Assembly: GCF_004795855.1 (NCBI RefSeq)
Contig: NZ_CP039252.1
Location: 3,658,001-3,722,000, forward strand
Origin: Hydrogenophaga sp. PAMC20947
GTDB taxonomy: Bacteria > Pseudomonadota > Gammaproteobacteria > Burkholderiales > Burkholderiaceae_C
Direction of reading: 5' to 3'
DNA: 64,000 bases
Made by a program: the position numbers and the translations under genes. Below, one piece after another: positions 17,332 through 24,254 of this stretch. Under the pieces are notes generated by a model, which did no database searches, had not been told where the DNA came from, and worked only from the letters and a program-made list of their open reading frames with translations. Each line of letters starts with the position of its first letter. Position 1 is the first letter of the stretch.

Positions 17332-18594
17332 TCACGCGTCTTTTTCACCCGCTTCGTACAGCGTCTCTCGGCCCATGCGGTCGAGAATGAGTTCGGCTGT
17401 CCAGGGCAGCATGAGGGCGCCGCAGCGGCTGTCGCGGTAGAGACGCTCCAGCGGCAGGTGTTTCATCATGCTCTGGCCGCCACAAGTGCGCAGGGCCAGG
17501 CGGGCGATGTCGTTGGCGCCTTCCATCACGCTGTAGTGCGCCGCGTAGAGGCGCATTCTTTCGTCTTTGCTGGGGTTGGGCTTGGCCTCCTGGATGGCGC
17601 GCACAAAGATACAGCGCATGTTTTCCAGCTGGATGCGCATCTGCGCCACCGCGATTTGTTTGGTGGCGTACATGCGGCGCTTCACCGGCGGCTCGCCCGG
17701 CACTTCGCCGCGCAAATACTGCACCGTGAAATCGTAGGCCGCGTTGGCGATGCCCAGGTAGGTCGGCGCCAGCGTGAAGAACATGGCGGGCCAGGTCTGT
17801 GCGCCTTTGAAGTAAACGCCGCGCGGCATGAGCTGTTCAGCATCGCTCACAAACACGTCTTTGAACGCCAGGTTGCGGCTCACCGTGCCGCGCATGCCCA
17901 GCGGATCCCACTCGCCGCTGATGGCAAAACCTTCGGCGGTGGCGGGCACGCTGATGTAGAGCGTGTCGCGCGTGTCGGGGTGTTGATCGCCTTTGTCTTC
18001 GGTGCACAAAACGCCGTAGTAATCGGCCGCGCCCGAGAGGCTGGCGAAGATCTTGCGGCCGTTGATCAGCCAGCCACCTTCGACCTTTTTCGCGGTGGTG
18101 CCGAATGGCGCCTTGCCGGCGGCGGCGGCGCTGCCTTCGCTGAAGGGCTGGGCGTAAATGGCGCCGTCGTTGACGATGCGCTGGAAGTGAAGCTCGCGCC
18201 GCGCGGCATGTTCGCTGCGCTCGGCCTCGCTCATGGTTATGCCATCGGCCAGTACCCCGGTCCACATGGTGGAGCAGATGTGCATGTTCCAGGTGAGCGC
18301 GGTGGCGCCGCAAAAGCGCCCAATCTCGGCCGCCACCATCATGTAGGTGGCGTAGTCAGCGCCCAGGCCACCGTGGCTGGTGGGCACGCAGAGTTTCAGA
18401 AAGCCTGCGTCGCGCAGATCGTCGTAATTGGCAAACGGAAAGCTCGCCTCGCGGTCCCATTGGGCCGCGCGACCGGCAAACTTGTCGCGCCCGAGCGCGT
18501 GGGCCTGGGTGAGCAACTCACGCTGCAACGGCGTGAAGGACATGTCGCCCACGGCGGGCGTGAAATCCAGGCTATGGGTGGCGTTAGCGGTCAT
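17332..18594 (-). CDS. Acyl-CoA-dehydrogenase-like flavoprotein (possible flavin monooxygenase)
   Basis: The 420-residue protein has the full acyl-CoA dehydrogenase fold in order: N-terminal helical domain, central beta domain with YAQPFSEGS and FGTTAKKVEGGWLINGRK, and C-terminal helical domain ending MKHLPLERLYRDSRCGALM. In typical dehydrogenases a catalytic glutamate follows in a YEGT motif; here the corresponding stretch reads LMLPWTAELILDR. Some members of this fold are FMNH2-dependent monooxygenases without that glutamate. Its neighbours, a NicX-like dioxygenase, an alpha/beta hydrolase and, divergently, a flavin reductase, make a hydroxylase role plausible. It lies 18 bp downstream of the hydrolase gene in the same operon. 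Fold certain, reaction unknown. Confidence 0.82.
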   Translation of the reverse strand: MTANATHSLDFTPAVGDMSFTPLQRELLTQAHALGRDKFAGRAAQWDREASFPFANYDDLRDAGFLKLCVPTSHGGLGADYATYMMVAAEIGRFCGATALTWNMHICSTMWTGVLADGITMSEAERSEHAARRELHFQRIVNDGAIYAQPFSEGSAAAAGKAPFGTTAKKVEGGWLINGRKIFASLSGAADYYGVLCTEDKGDQHPDTRDTLYISVPATAEGFAISGEWDPLGMRGTVSRNLAFKDVFVSDAEQLMPRGVYFKGAQTWPAMFFTLAPTYLGIANAAYDFTVQYLRGEVPGEPPVKRRMYATKQIAVAQMRIQLENMRCIFVRAIQEAKPNPSKDERMRLYAAHYSVMEGANDIARLALRTCGGQSMMKHLPLERLYRDSRCGALMLPWTAELILDRMGRETLYEAGEKDA

Positions 18595-18612
18595 CAGGTC
18601 TCCAATCGTTGT

Positions 18613-19428
18613 TCAGTGCGCGCCCGGCAAAGGGCTGGGCAAGGGCTCGCTCAGGAACGCCAGCAACAAGGCGTCGAAGGCATCCGGGGCTTCCAGGTTC
18701 ATCAGGTGGCCCATGCCGGCGAGCTCTGTGTAGCGCGCCCGCGGGATGGCAGTCGCCATCTGCTTCATCACCGAGGGCGAAGCCGTGCGATCAAACTCGC
18801 CACCCACCAGCAAGGTGGGCACGCGGATATCGGCCAGCTCACGCTGGCGGTCAAACGTGACCAAGGCCGCCAGCGCGCGCCGGTAGGTGGCCGGCGGCAC
18901 GTTGGCCATACAGAACTCGGCCAACCGCAAACCTTCGGGCAATGCACCCGGGCCCACCATCTGGGGAATGAGCTTCTGGGCCATCTGCTCCATGGTCTGG
19001 CCAGCGTCCAGCGGTGCCGTGCGCTGATTCACAAACTGCTCGGCCCAGCCCTGCGCCAGCTGACCATCGGTGCGTTTGCCAAAGGCGGCCGAGGTTCCGC
19101 AAAGCACCAGGCGGTTGATGCGGTCGGGCCGGCGCGCGATCAGCTCTTGCGCCACCATGCCACCCATGCTGTGGCCCACGAGCGTGACGCTCTCACATTG
19201 CAGCGCATCAATCAGGTTCAGCGCGCTTTGGGCCAGCCCTTTGAAGTTGTAGGGCTCGATCGGCGCGCTGCGTCCGTAGCCCGGCATGTCCCAGGCCACC
19301 GCACGGTAGCCTGCGTGGGCCAGGGTTTCCACTTGCGGCGCAAAGGCCTTGTGACCCCCGCCAATGCCATGCAGCATGAGCACGGTGGGGCCGCTGCCGA
19401 GGGTGCTGAAGGTAGGCAAAGTGCTCAC
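18613..19428 (-). CDS. Alpha/beta hydrolase, NicD-like by context
   Basis: The 271-residue protein has the complete catalytic set: oxyanion HGIGGG at 20-25, nucleophile S87 in GHSMGG, acid D213 in GGEFDRTAS and H241 in AGMGHLMNLE. GTG 19428 is the likely start, overlapping the stop codon of the NicX-like gene as GTGA, so translation is coupled. In nicotinate and picolinate degradation the NicX product N-formylmaleamate is deformylated by an alpha/beta hydrolase (NicD), so this position suggests that role. Sequence alone would also fit enol-lactonase or C-C hydrolase types. Confidence 0.82.
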   Translation of the reverse strand: MSTLPTFSTLGSGPTVLMLHGIGGGHKAFAPQVETLAHAGYRAVAWDMPGYGRSAPIEPYNFKGLAQSALNLIDALQCESVTLVGHSMGGMVAQELIARRPDRINRLVLCGTSAAFGKRTDGQLAQGWAEQFVNQRTAPLDAGQTMEQMAQKLIPQMVGPGALPEGLRLAEFCMANVPPATYRRALAALVTFDRQRELADIRVPTLLVGGEFDRTASPSVMKQMATAIPRARYTELAGMGHLMNLEAPDAFDALLLAFLSEPLPSPLPGAH

Positions 19429-20516
19429 GCAATCACCTCGCCGGCTTTGACCACCGTCTCGCCATCCAGCTCGACGGTGCACCCCCGCATGGGCCAGTCG
19501 AAGTGACCCCGTGTGTGGCGTCCGGCCACTTCGTTGGCCCCGGTGCTGTAGAGAAAATTACCGGCGAAGGCCCGCAGCTCGGTGCCGTTGAAATCGCGCT
19601 TGTCGTAGAGCGCCATGCTGTCCCAGCGGGCCGCATCGTTGAGGCCGTAGCCCACGTGGCTCACGGCGTATGCCGGTGGCCGGTCGACCCCCACACCTGC
19701 CATGCGCTGCTGGCTGGGCTCGTCATCCCAAGCAGCGAAGTAGCTGCGCAGCAACGCCGCGTCGACGCCTGTGCCATCGATGTGGACCACGTGGTCGTCT
19801 TCAATCGTGAGCGTGACGGGTCGCTCGATGTAGCGCTTGAAAGTGAGGTTCACATCGCCTTCGGCCAGCACCAGCCGCCCATTGACGCTGCCCGCGGCAG
19901 GAAACGCCAAGACCAGCCCACCTGGCCAATGGGTGAGCGTTCCCGGCCGCGTCGTGGTGCCCCAGTTGCCGCCCACCACCGCGCCTTTGAGCGAAATGGA
20001 CAAATCTGTGCCTGCATCTGATGCAACCCGCATGGCCTTCGCAGCCCGCATGCGCTTCACATGCGCTTTCACGCGCGCCTCGGTCGCGTCATCGGGCAGC
20101 AGGCGCACCAGGGCTTCGGGGTGTTCATTGCTGACATACACGATGCGGGGCTGGGTCTGACCATTGCCTTTCAGGATTGCGGGCAATTCGGCCGCATGCA
20201 TCAGGCCTTCGACCGTGCAGTCGACCACCAGTGTGCAGGCCTGCAACGCTGCCACCACCGGCCCTATATGGGCCACCGCTTCACAGGCGCCCGTGGAGCG
20301 CACCGCCGGCTCATGGGCCGCAAAAACCGACGGCAAGGTGAGCACGAAGGTCTGTGCACCCAGTCGCGCAGCGGACAACCGGGCGAGCTCAATGAGTATC
20401 GGTCGACTCTGGGTTTCGCAGAGAATGGCCACAGTGTCGTCTGGCTTCAGCGCACAACGCCGCAGCACAGCTTCAAAGGCTTCCAGCCAGGCGGGCTCAA
20501 TCCGCTCTTGCAACAT
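19425..20516 (-). CDS. nicX: NicX-like ring-cleavage dioxygenase (2,5-dihydroxypyridine 5,6-dioxygenase family)
   Basis: The 363-residue protein matches Pseudomonas NicX along its length: LPDDATEARVKAHVKRM, GGLVLAFPAAGSVNGRLVL, SHVGYGLNDAARW, FAGNFLYSTGANEVAGR. NicX opens the ring of 2,5-dihydroxypyridine with O2 to give N-formylmaleamate, using mononuclear Fe(II) bound by two histidines and one aspartate; the equivalents here are H287, H338 and D340 (SHVG and GHFD). ATG 20516 with GGAAGGA eight bases upstream gives a family-like N-terminus; the frame remains open to 20678 but lacks support. First gene of the operon with the hydrolase and the flavoprotein. Substrate could be a related hydroxylated N-heterocycle. 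Confidence 0.82.
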   Translation of the reverse strand: MLQERIEPAWLEAFEAVLRRCALKPDDTVAILCETQSRPILIELARLSAARLGAQTFVLTLPSVFAAHEPAVRSTGACEAVAHIGPVVAALQACTLVVDCTVEGLMHAAELPAILKGNGQTQPRIVYVSNEHPEALVRLLPDDATEARVKAHVKRMRAAKAMRVASDAGTDLSISLKGAVVGGNWGTTTRPGTLTHWPGGLVLAFPAAGSVNGRLVLAEGDVNLTFKRYIERPVTLTIEDDHVVHIDGTGVDAALLRSYFAAWDDEPSQQRMAGVGVDRPPAYAVSHVGYGLNDAARWDSMALYDKRDFNGTELRAFAGNFLYSTGANEVAGRHTRGHFDWPMRGCTVELDGETVVKAGEVIA

Positions 20517-20683
20517 AAACGTTTTCCTTCCACCCGCGTCGGCGTCGGCGTCGGCCTCAAGGGCAATGCCTGCGGCCCGGCAAAGCCGGTTCCACGGCAT
20601 GTTCGACACAGACACGCGCAACGGAGTTATTGTTGGATTGCCCTCACTCGCCTCGAGGACGTGCGTGAGCAAAACCATTATTC

Positions 20684-20695
20684 ATGAAATTTCAT
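20684..20695. promoter_or_regulatory. 12-bp perfect palindrome in nicX / flavin reductase gap
   Basis: ATGAAATTTCAT is a perfect palindrome in an AT-rich patch (20678-20708) between the divergent genes, 13 bp before the reductase start. A MarR-family gene lies in the same cluster, and MarR proteins often bind such dyads. The assignment as operator is inference. Confidence 0.45.
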
Positions 20696-20708
20696 ATAAA
20701 TTCCACAC

Positions 20709-21230
20709 ATGTCCCCTGCCCGATCCGCCGGCCACCAAGCCAGGCCACCCGATTTTTCAGCGCGTGAGTTCCGCTCCTCGTTGGGCATGTTCGCCACGGG
20801 TGTGACGATCGTCACCGCGCGCACGGCCGCCGGCGACTTGGTGGGCCTGACCGCCAACTCGTTCAACTCCGTATCGCTGGAGCCCCCGCTCGTGTTGTGG
20901 AGTCTGTCGCGTGCGGCTGGATCGATGGCCGCATTTTCCAACGGCATGCACTACGCGATCAACGTGCTCGCCGCTGACCAGCAGACCCTGGCCGAACAGT
21001 TCGCCGCACGGGGTGGCGATCGCTGGGCCGGTGTGAAGTTCACCGAAGGCGTGAGCGGCGCGCCTTTGCTCGAAGGCGCTGCCGCCACGTTCGAATGCTT
21101 CAACCGAAGCCAGTACGCCGAAGGCGACCACGTGATTTTTGTCGGCGAAGTGGAGCGCTGCAGGCACCGCGACGACGCATCGCCCTTGCTGTACCACGGC
21201 GGAAAATTTTACGCCGAGCATCCCCTGTAG
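20709..21230 (+). CDS. Flavin reductase (DIM6/NTAB family)
   Basis: The 173-residue protein matches short-chain flavin reductases supplying FMNH2 or FADH2 to two-component monooxygenases: FRSSLGMFATGVTIVT near residues 21-36, LTANSFNSVSLEPPLVLWSL at 46-65, FAINVL-like YAINVLAADQQTLAEQFA, and GDHVIFVGEVE near the end. No oxygenase component follows on the same strand; the best partner in the neighbourhood is the acyl-CoA-dehydrogenase-like protein across the divergent promoter. ATG 20709 has little ribosome binding sequence, so translation may be leaderless or weak. Confidence 0.88.
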   Translation: MSPARSAGHQARPPDFSAREFRSSLGMFATGVTIVTARTAAGDLVGLTANSFNSVSLEPPLVLWSLSRAAGSMAAFSNGMHYAINVLAADQQTLAEQFAARGGDRWAGVKFTEGVSGAPLLEGAAATFECFNRSQYAEGDHVIFVGEVERCRHRDDASPLLYHGGKFYAEHPL

Positions 21231-21294
21231 GGCTCAGGTTCAACCATGAGGTGACCCGATCGCAAGCCTGCGCTCCCACCCGCAAATCCTCCCC

Positions 21295-21669
21295 ATGCCC
21301 CAAACGGTCATCCCGCAACTGCGCATCACGCAGGGCCCGCGCAGTCTGGCGTTCTACGTAGAGCAGCTCGGATTTTCTATCGATTGGCAACACCAGTTCG
21401 AGCCGGGCTTTCCGCTGTTCTTTCAACTGACCCGCGAAGGCCAGACCCTCTTCCTGACCGAACACGCGGGCGATTGCGAAATCGGGGGCGCCGTGTATTT
21501 CCGGGTGCCTGATGCCGAGGCCTACCACACAGCCTTTGCTGCGCGCGGCGTGATCGCCACAAACCCACCCAGCCCCACCCCATGGGACACGCTGGAATTC
21601 CTGCTCACCGATCCCGACGGCAACCGCCTGCGTTTCGCCAGCGACCTCGCGCCCCCGGCCCAGGCATGA
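21295..21669 (+). CDS. VOC (glyoxalase/bleomycin-resistance) superfamily protein
   Basis: The 124-residue protein is one vicinal-oxygen-chelate unit: two beta-alpha-beta-beta-beta modules, starting IPQLRITQGPRSLAFYVEQLGF and ending LEFLLTDPDGNRLRF. Members include dioxygenases, glyoxalases and antibiotic-binding proteins. A metal triad cannot be assigned with confidence, so a binding or resistance role is as likely as catalysis. Its stop overlaps the next start as ATGA, so it is coupled to the MarR gene. Confidence 0.85.
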   Translation: MPQTVIPQLRITQGPRSLAFYVEQLGFSIDWQHQFEPGFPLFFQLTREGQTLFLTEHAGDCEIGGAVYFRVPDAEAYHTAFAARGVIATNPPSPTPWDTLEFLLTDPDGNRLRFASDLAPPAQA

Positions 21670-22094
21670 CCGCTCCCCGTTTCGTCGATGACTACCTGGG
21701 CTACCTGCTGGGCCAGGCCAACCACGCCTTGTTCAAAGACTTTGAGGCGGCCGTCCGCGCAGCCGGTTTGGGCTCGCTGGAATGGCGCGTGCTCGCCACG
21801 CTGAGCGGCCAGCCGCCCATGCCGGTGGGCCAGCTCGCGCAAGAAGTCCTGAGCCAGCAGCCAACAGTGACCAAACTTGTTCAGCGTCTGTCCACGCAAG
21901 ACTGGGTGCGCCTGGGTGATGACCCGACCGATCAGCGGCGCACACTGGTCAAGATCACACCCGCCGGCCAGCGCAAGATTGCGCCCCTGATCCGGCAAGC
22001 GCGTGCCCACGAAACGCAGGCCTTGCAACACCTGAGCCCGAGCGACATGGCAAGGTTGAAAGACCAGTTGCGCCAACTGGCTCAAACCCGCTGA
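21666..22094 (+). CDS. MarR-family transcriptional regulator
   Basis: The 142-residue protein has a winged helix-turn-helix of MarR type: SLEWRVLATLSGQPPMPVGQLAQEVLSQQPTVTKLVQRL followed by the wing DPTDQRRTLVKITPAG. The nicotinate cluster of Pseudomonas is also controlled by a MarR protein (NicR), so this gene is the obvious candidate regulator of the NicX-like operon and of the genes around it, but no orthology can be claimed. Coupled by ATGA to the VOC gene and followed 27 bp later by the EamA transporter gene. Confidence 0.9.
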   Translation: MTAPRFVDDYLGYLLGQANHALFKDFEAAVRAAGLGSLEWRVLATLSGQPPMPVGQLAQEVLSQQPTVTKLVQRLSTQDWVRLGDDPTDQRRTLVKITPAGQRKIAPLIRQARAHETQALQHLSPSDMARLKDQLRQLAQTR

Positions 22095-22121
22095 AAGCAC
22101 CACCCCACAGCGCACCCCTTC

Positions 22122-23024
22122 ATGATCCAGCCGCCCACCCGGAAACTCCACCTCGACTCGCTGGCGATCGGCCTGCTGGTGCTGTGCTGTGCCTTCTGGG
22201 GGTTTCAGCAGATCCTCATCAAGTCCACCGTCGGAGAGATCCCACCTCTGTGGCAAGCCTCCCTGCGCATGGGGGGCGCCGCGGTCCTGCTTTTGTTCTG
22301 GTGCCAGCTGCGCGGTGTGCCGCTGTTCGCGCGCGACGGCACGCTCAAGGGGGGACTGCTCGCCGGGCTGCTCTTTGCCGGCGAGTTCGCCTTCATCTAC
22401 ATCGGCCTCCAGTACACCAGCGCCTCGCGTCTGACTGTGTTTCTCTACACCAGCCCCTTTGTTGTGGCGCTGCTGCTGCCGAGGTGGGTGCCCAGCGAGA
22501 CGCTCAAACGCATGCAGTGGATCGGGCTGGTGATCGCATTCACCGCCGTCACCATCGCCTTCAGCGAAGGCTTTTTCCACAGCTCGCCCGTGGCGGGTCA
22601 GTGGCGGGGCGATGCCATGGGTCTGGCCGCGGGCATCCTTTGGGGACTGACCACGCTCACCATCCGCCGCACCACGTTGGCAGACGCCAGCCCCGAAAAA
22701 ACACTGTTTTACCAACTGGGCGTGACCACACTGGTCACGCCGGTGCTCTCCCTGGCCATCGGCGAAACCTGGTCGCTGGACTACTCGGCACAGGCATGGG
22801 GATCGCTCTTTCTGCAATCCGCCGTGGGCGCGTTCGCCAGCTACCTGACCTGGATGTGGTTGCTGCGCCATTACCCGGCCACGCAGATGTCAAGCTTCAC
22901 CTTCCTCACCCCCGTCTTCGCCCTGGTGTTTGGCGTCGCCCTGCTGGGCGAAGCGCTCACCCTGCAGCTCACACTTGCGCTGGTGGGCGTGGCCGTGGGG
23001 ATCGTGTTGGTCAATCGGCGCTGA
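22122..23024 (+). CDS. EamA/DMT-family transporter
   Basis: The 300-residue protein has about ten membrane helices in two EamA repeats (first repeat from residue 12, second from about residue 160 with LAAGILWGLTTLTIRRT). These drug/metabolite transporters usually export amino acids, metabolites or toxic compounds. The gene follows the MarR gene by 27 bp and probably shares its transcript, so it may export a substrate or intermediate of the adjacent catabolic cluster. Substrate unknown. Confidence 0.88.
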   Translation: MIQPPTRKLHLDSLAIGLLVLCCAFWGFQQILIKSTVGEIPPLWQASLRMGGAAVLLLFWCQLRGVPLFARDGTLKGGLLAGLLFAGEFAFIYIGLQYTSASRLTVFLYTSPFVVALLLPRWVPSETLKRMQWIGLVIAFTAVTIAFSEGFFHSSPVAGQWRGDAMGLAAGILWGLTTLTIRRTTLADASPEKTLFYQLGVTTLVTPVLSLAIGETWSLDYSAQAWGSLFLQSAVGAFASYLTWMWLLRHYPATQMSSFTFLTPVFALVFGVALLGEALTLQLTLALVGVAVGIVLVNRR

Positions 23025-23344
23025 TCCACTTCTTCGCCAGGAGGAACGGCTGCGCTGCGGTGGTGTCGGTGGTCAGCCAAGGCCGAGCGCATGCCGCCGA
23101 GCCATCGGGCAGCGCCCAGTACGTTCTCGTCAATACCAAAACCGGCGCTCAAACCGTTTCAAGCGATTTGAGCTACCCAGCGTTTCCCAGCGGCCACGCC
23201 GAATCCCGCGATCAACATTCACGGGTTGGAAGGCCATCGGTTGTATGAAGGCAAGCGTTCGTCGCGAGACGGCAGCGCATACCCCACCCAGCTGGGATCT
23301 GGCACGCCCCTGGACACGGCGCTGAACCGACCCACGGGTGACGC
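23025..23344. other. Gap between convergent EamA and SDR genes
   Basis: The 320-bp gap between convergent genes shows several open frames on both strands, none with a ribosome binding site or recognisable similarity. I see no terminator hairpin with T-run and no repeat. Confidence 0.4.
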
Positions 23345-24145
23345 TCAACCCACCTCGCCCGCCGAGGGTTTGGGCGCAGGCGCCGCCCGCCCGAGGTGCA
23401 TGCCCGAATCGAGCAGCAACAACTCGCCCGTGGTGGTGCGGGCACCGTTCACCAACCACACAATGGCATCGGCCACATCTTCGGCACTGCAGGCGGTTTG
23501 CAATGGCACGGTCTTTTCGTATTGGGCCTGAATCTGGTCGGCACTTTCACGGCCCACACCATCGACAAACCAGCGGGTGGTGATCAGGCCCGGGCAGACG
23601 GCGTTGACTCGAATCTCGGGCGCCAGTGAGCGCGCCAGGTGCAGGGTGAGCGAATTGATCGCGCCCTTGGAGGCGATGTAGGCCACCGAAGAACCGATGC
23701 CCAGCGCGCCGGCGATCGATGACACGTTGACGATGCAACCCCTGGCCGCTTTCAGGTGTGGCGCACACGCGCGCACCATCTGGAAAGCTCCGACCACGTT
23801 GACGCCAAAGATGCGCTCGAAGGTGGCGGCGTCCAGCGCGTCCCAGTTGGCCACGCCGGCGAATGAAGTGATGCCCGCGTTGTTGACCAACGCGTCGATC
23901 CGGCCCCAGCGTTCAATAGCGGCTTCGGCCATGCGGCGGCAGTCGCCGTCGTCGGACACGTCGCCCTGCATGAGCAGCGTGTCGGCCCCCGCCTCTTTGC
24001 ACGCGGCCTCAGACGCTTGGGCCTCTGCCTCGCTGCGGGAATAGTTGACCAGCAGGTTGTACCCCCGCCCAGCCAGGCTCAGCGCTGTGGCTGCGCCGAC
24101 ACCGGTGCCGGCGCCTGTGATGATGGCGACTTTTCGATCAGACAT
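23345..24145 (-). CDS. Short-chain dehydrogenase/reductase
   Basis: The 266-residue protein has the classical SDR set: nucleotide loop TGAGTGVG at 10-17, NNAG at 88-91, N117, S142/S143, and YIASK with Y156 and K160. After the second position of beta-2 there is NYSRSE, which favours NADP(H). The sequence resembles 3-ketoacyl-ACP-reductase-like SDRs, but C-terminal residues 250-266 (APAPKPSAGEVG) are unusual. It is transcribed alone, downstream of nothing obvious; a link to the pyridine-type cluster is possible but unsupported. Confidence 0.9.
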   Translation of the reverse strand: MSDRKVAIITGAGTGVGAATALSLAGRGYNLLVNYSRSEAEAQASEAACKEAGADTLLMQGDVSDDGDCRRMAEAAIERWGRIDALVNNAGITSFAGVANWDALDAATFERIFGVNVVGAFQMVRACAPHLKAARGCIVNVSSIAGALGIGSSVAYIASKGAINSLTLHLARSLAPEIRVNAVCPGLITTRWFVDGVGRESADQIQAQYEKTVPLQTACSAEDVADAIVWLVNGARTTTGELLLLDSGMHLGRAAPAPKPSAGEVG

Positions 24146-24254
24146 AAGACTCCCTCAATCTTGTGGGCATCGACAACACCCGCCAGCAACATGCCGGTCA
24201 CGCCCGAGCCCACACCATCGGCAAAACGCCGGTTGACCAATCCCCCGCCTGTGA

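Noticed and set aside
20517..20678. Longer start for the NicX-like gene, giving an ADADADA-containing N-terminus
   Set aside because: The repeat-coded extension has no family match, while ATG 20516 has GGAAGGA at the right distance and a NicX-like N-terminus.
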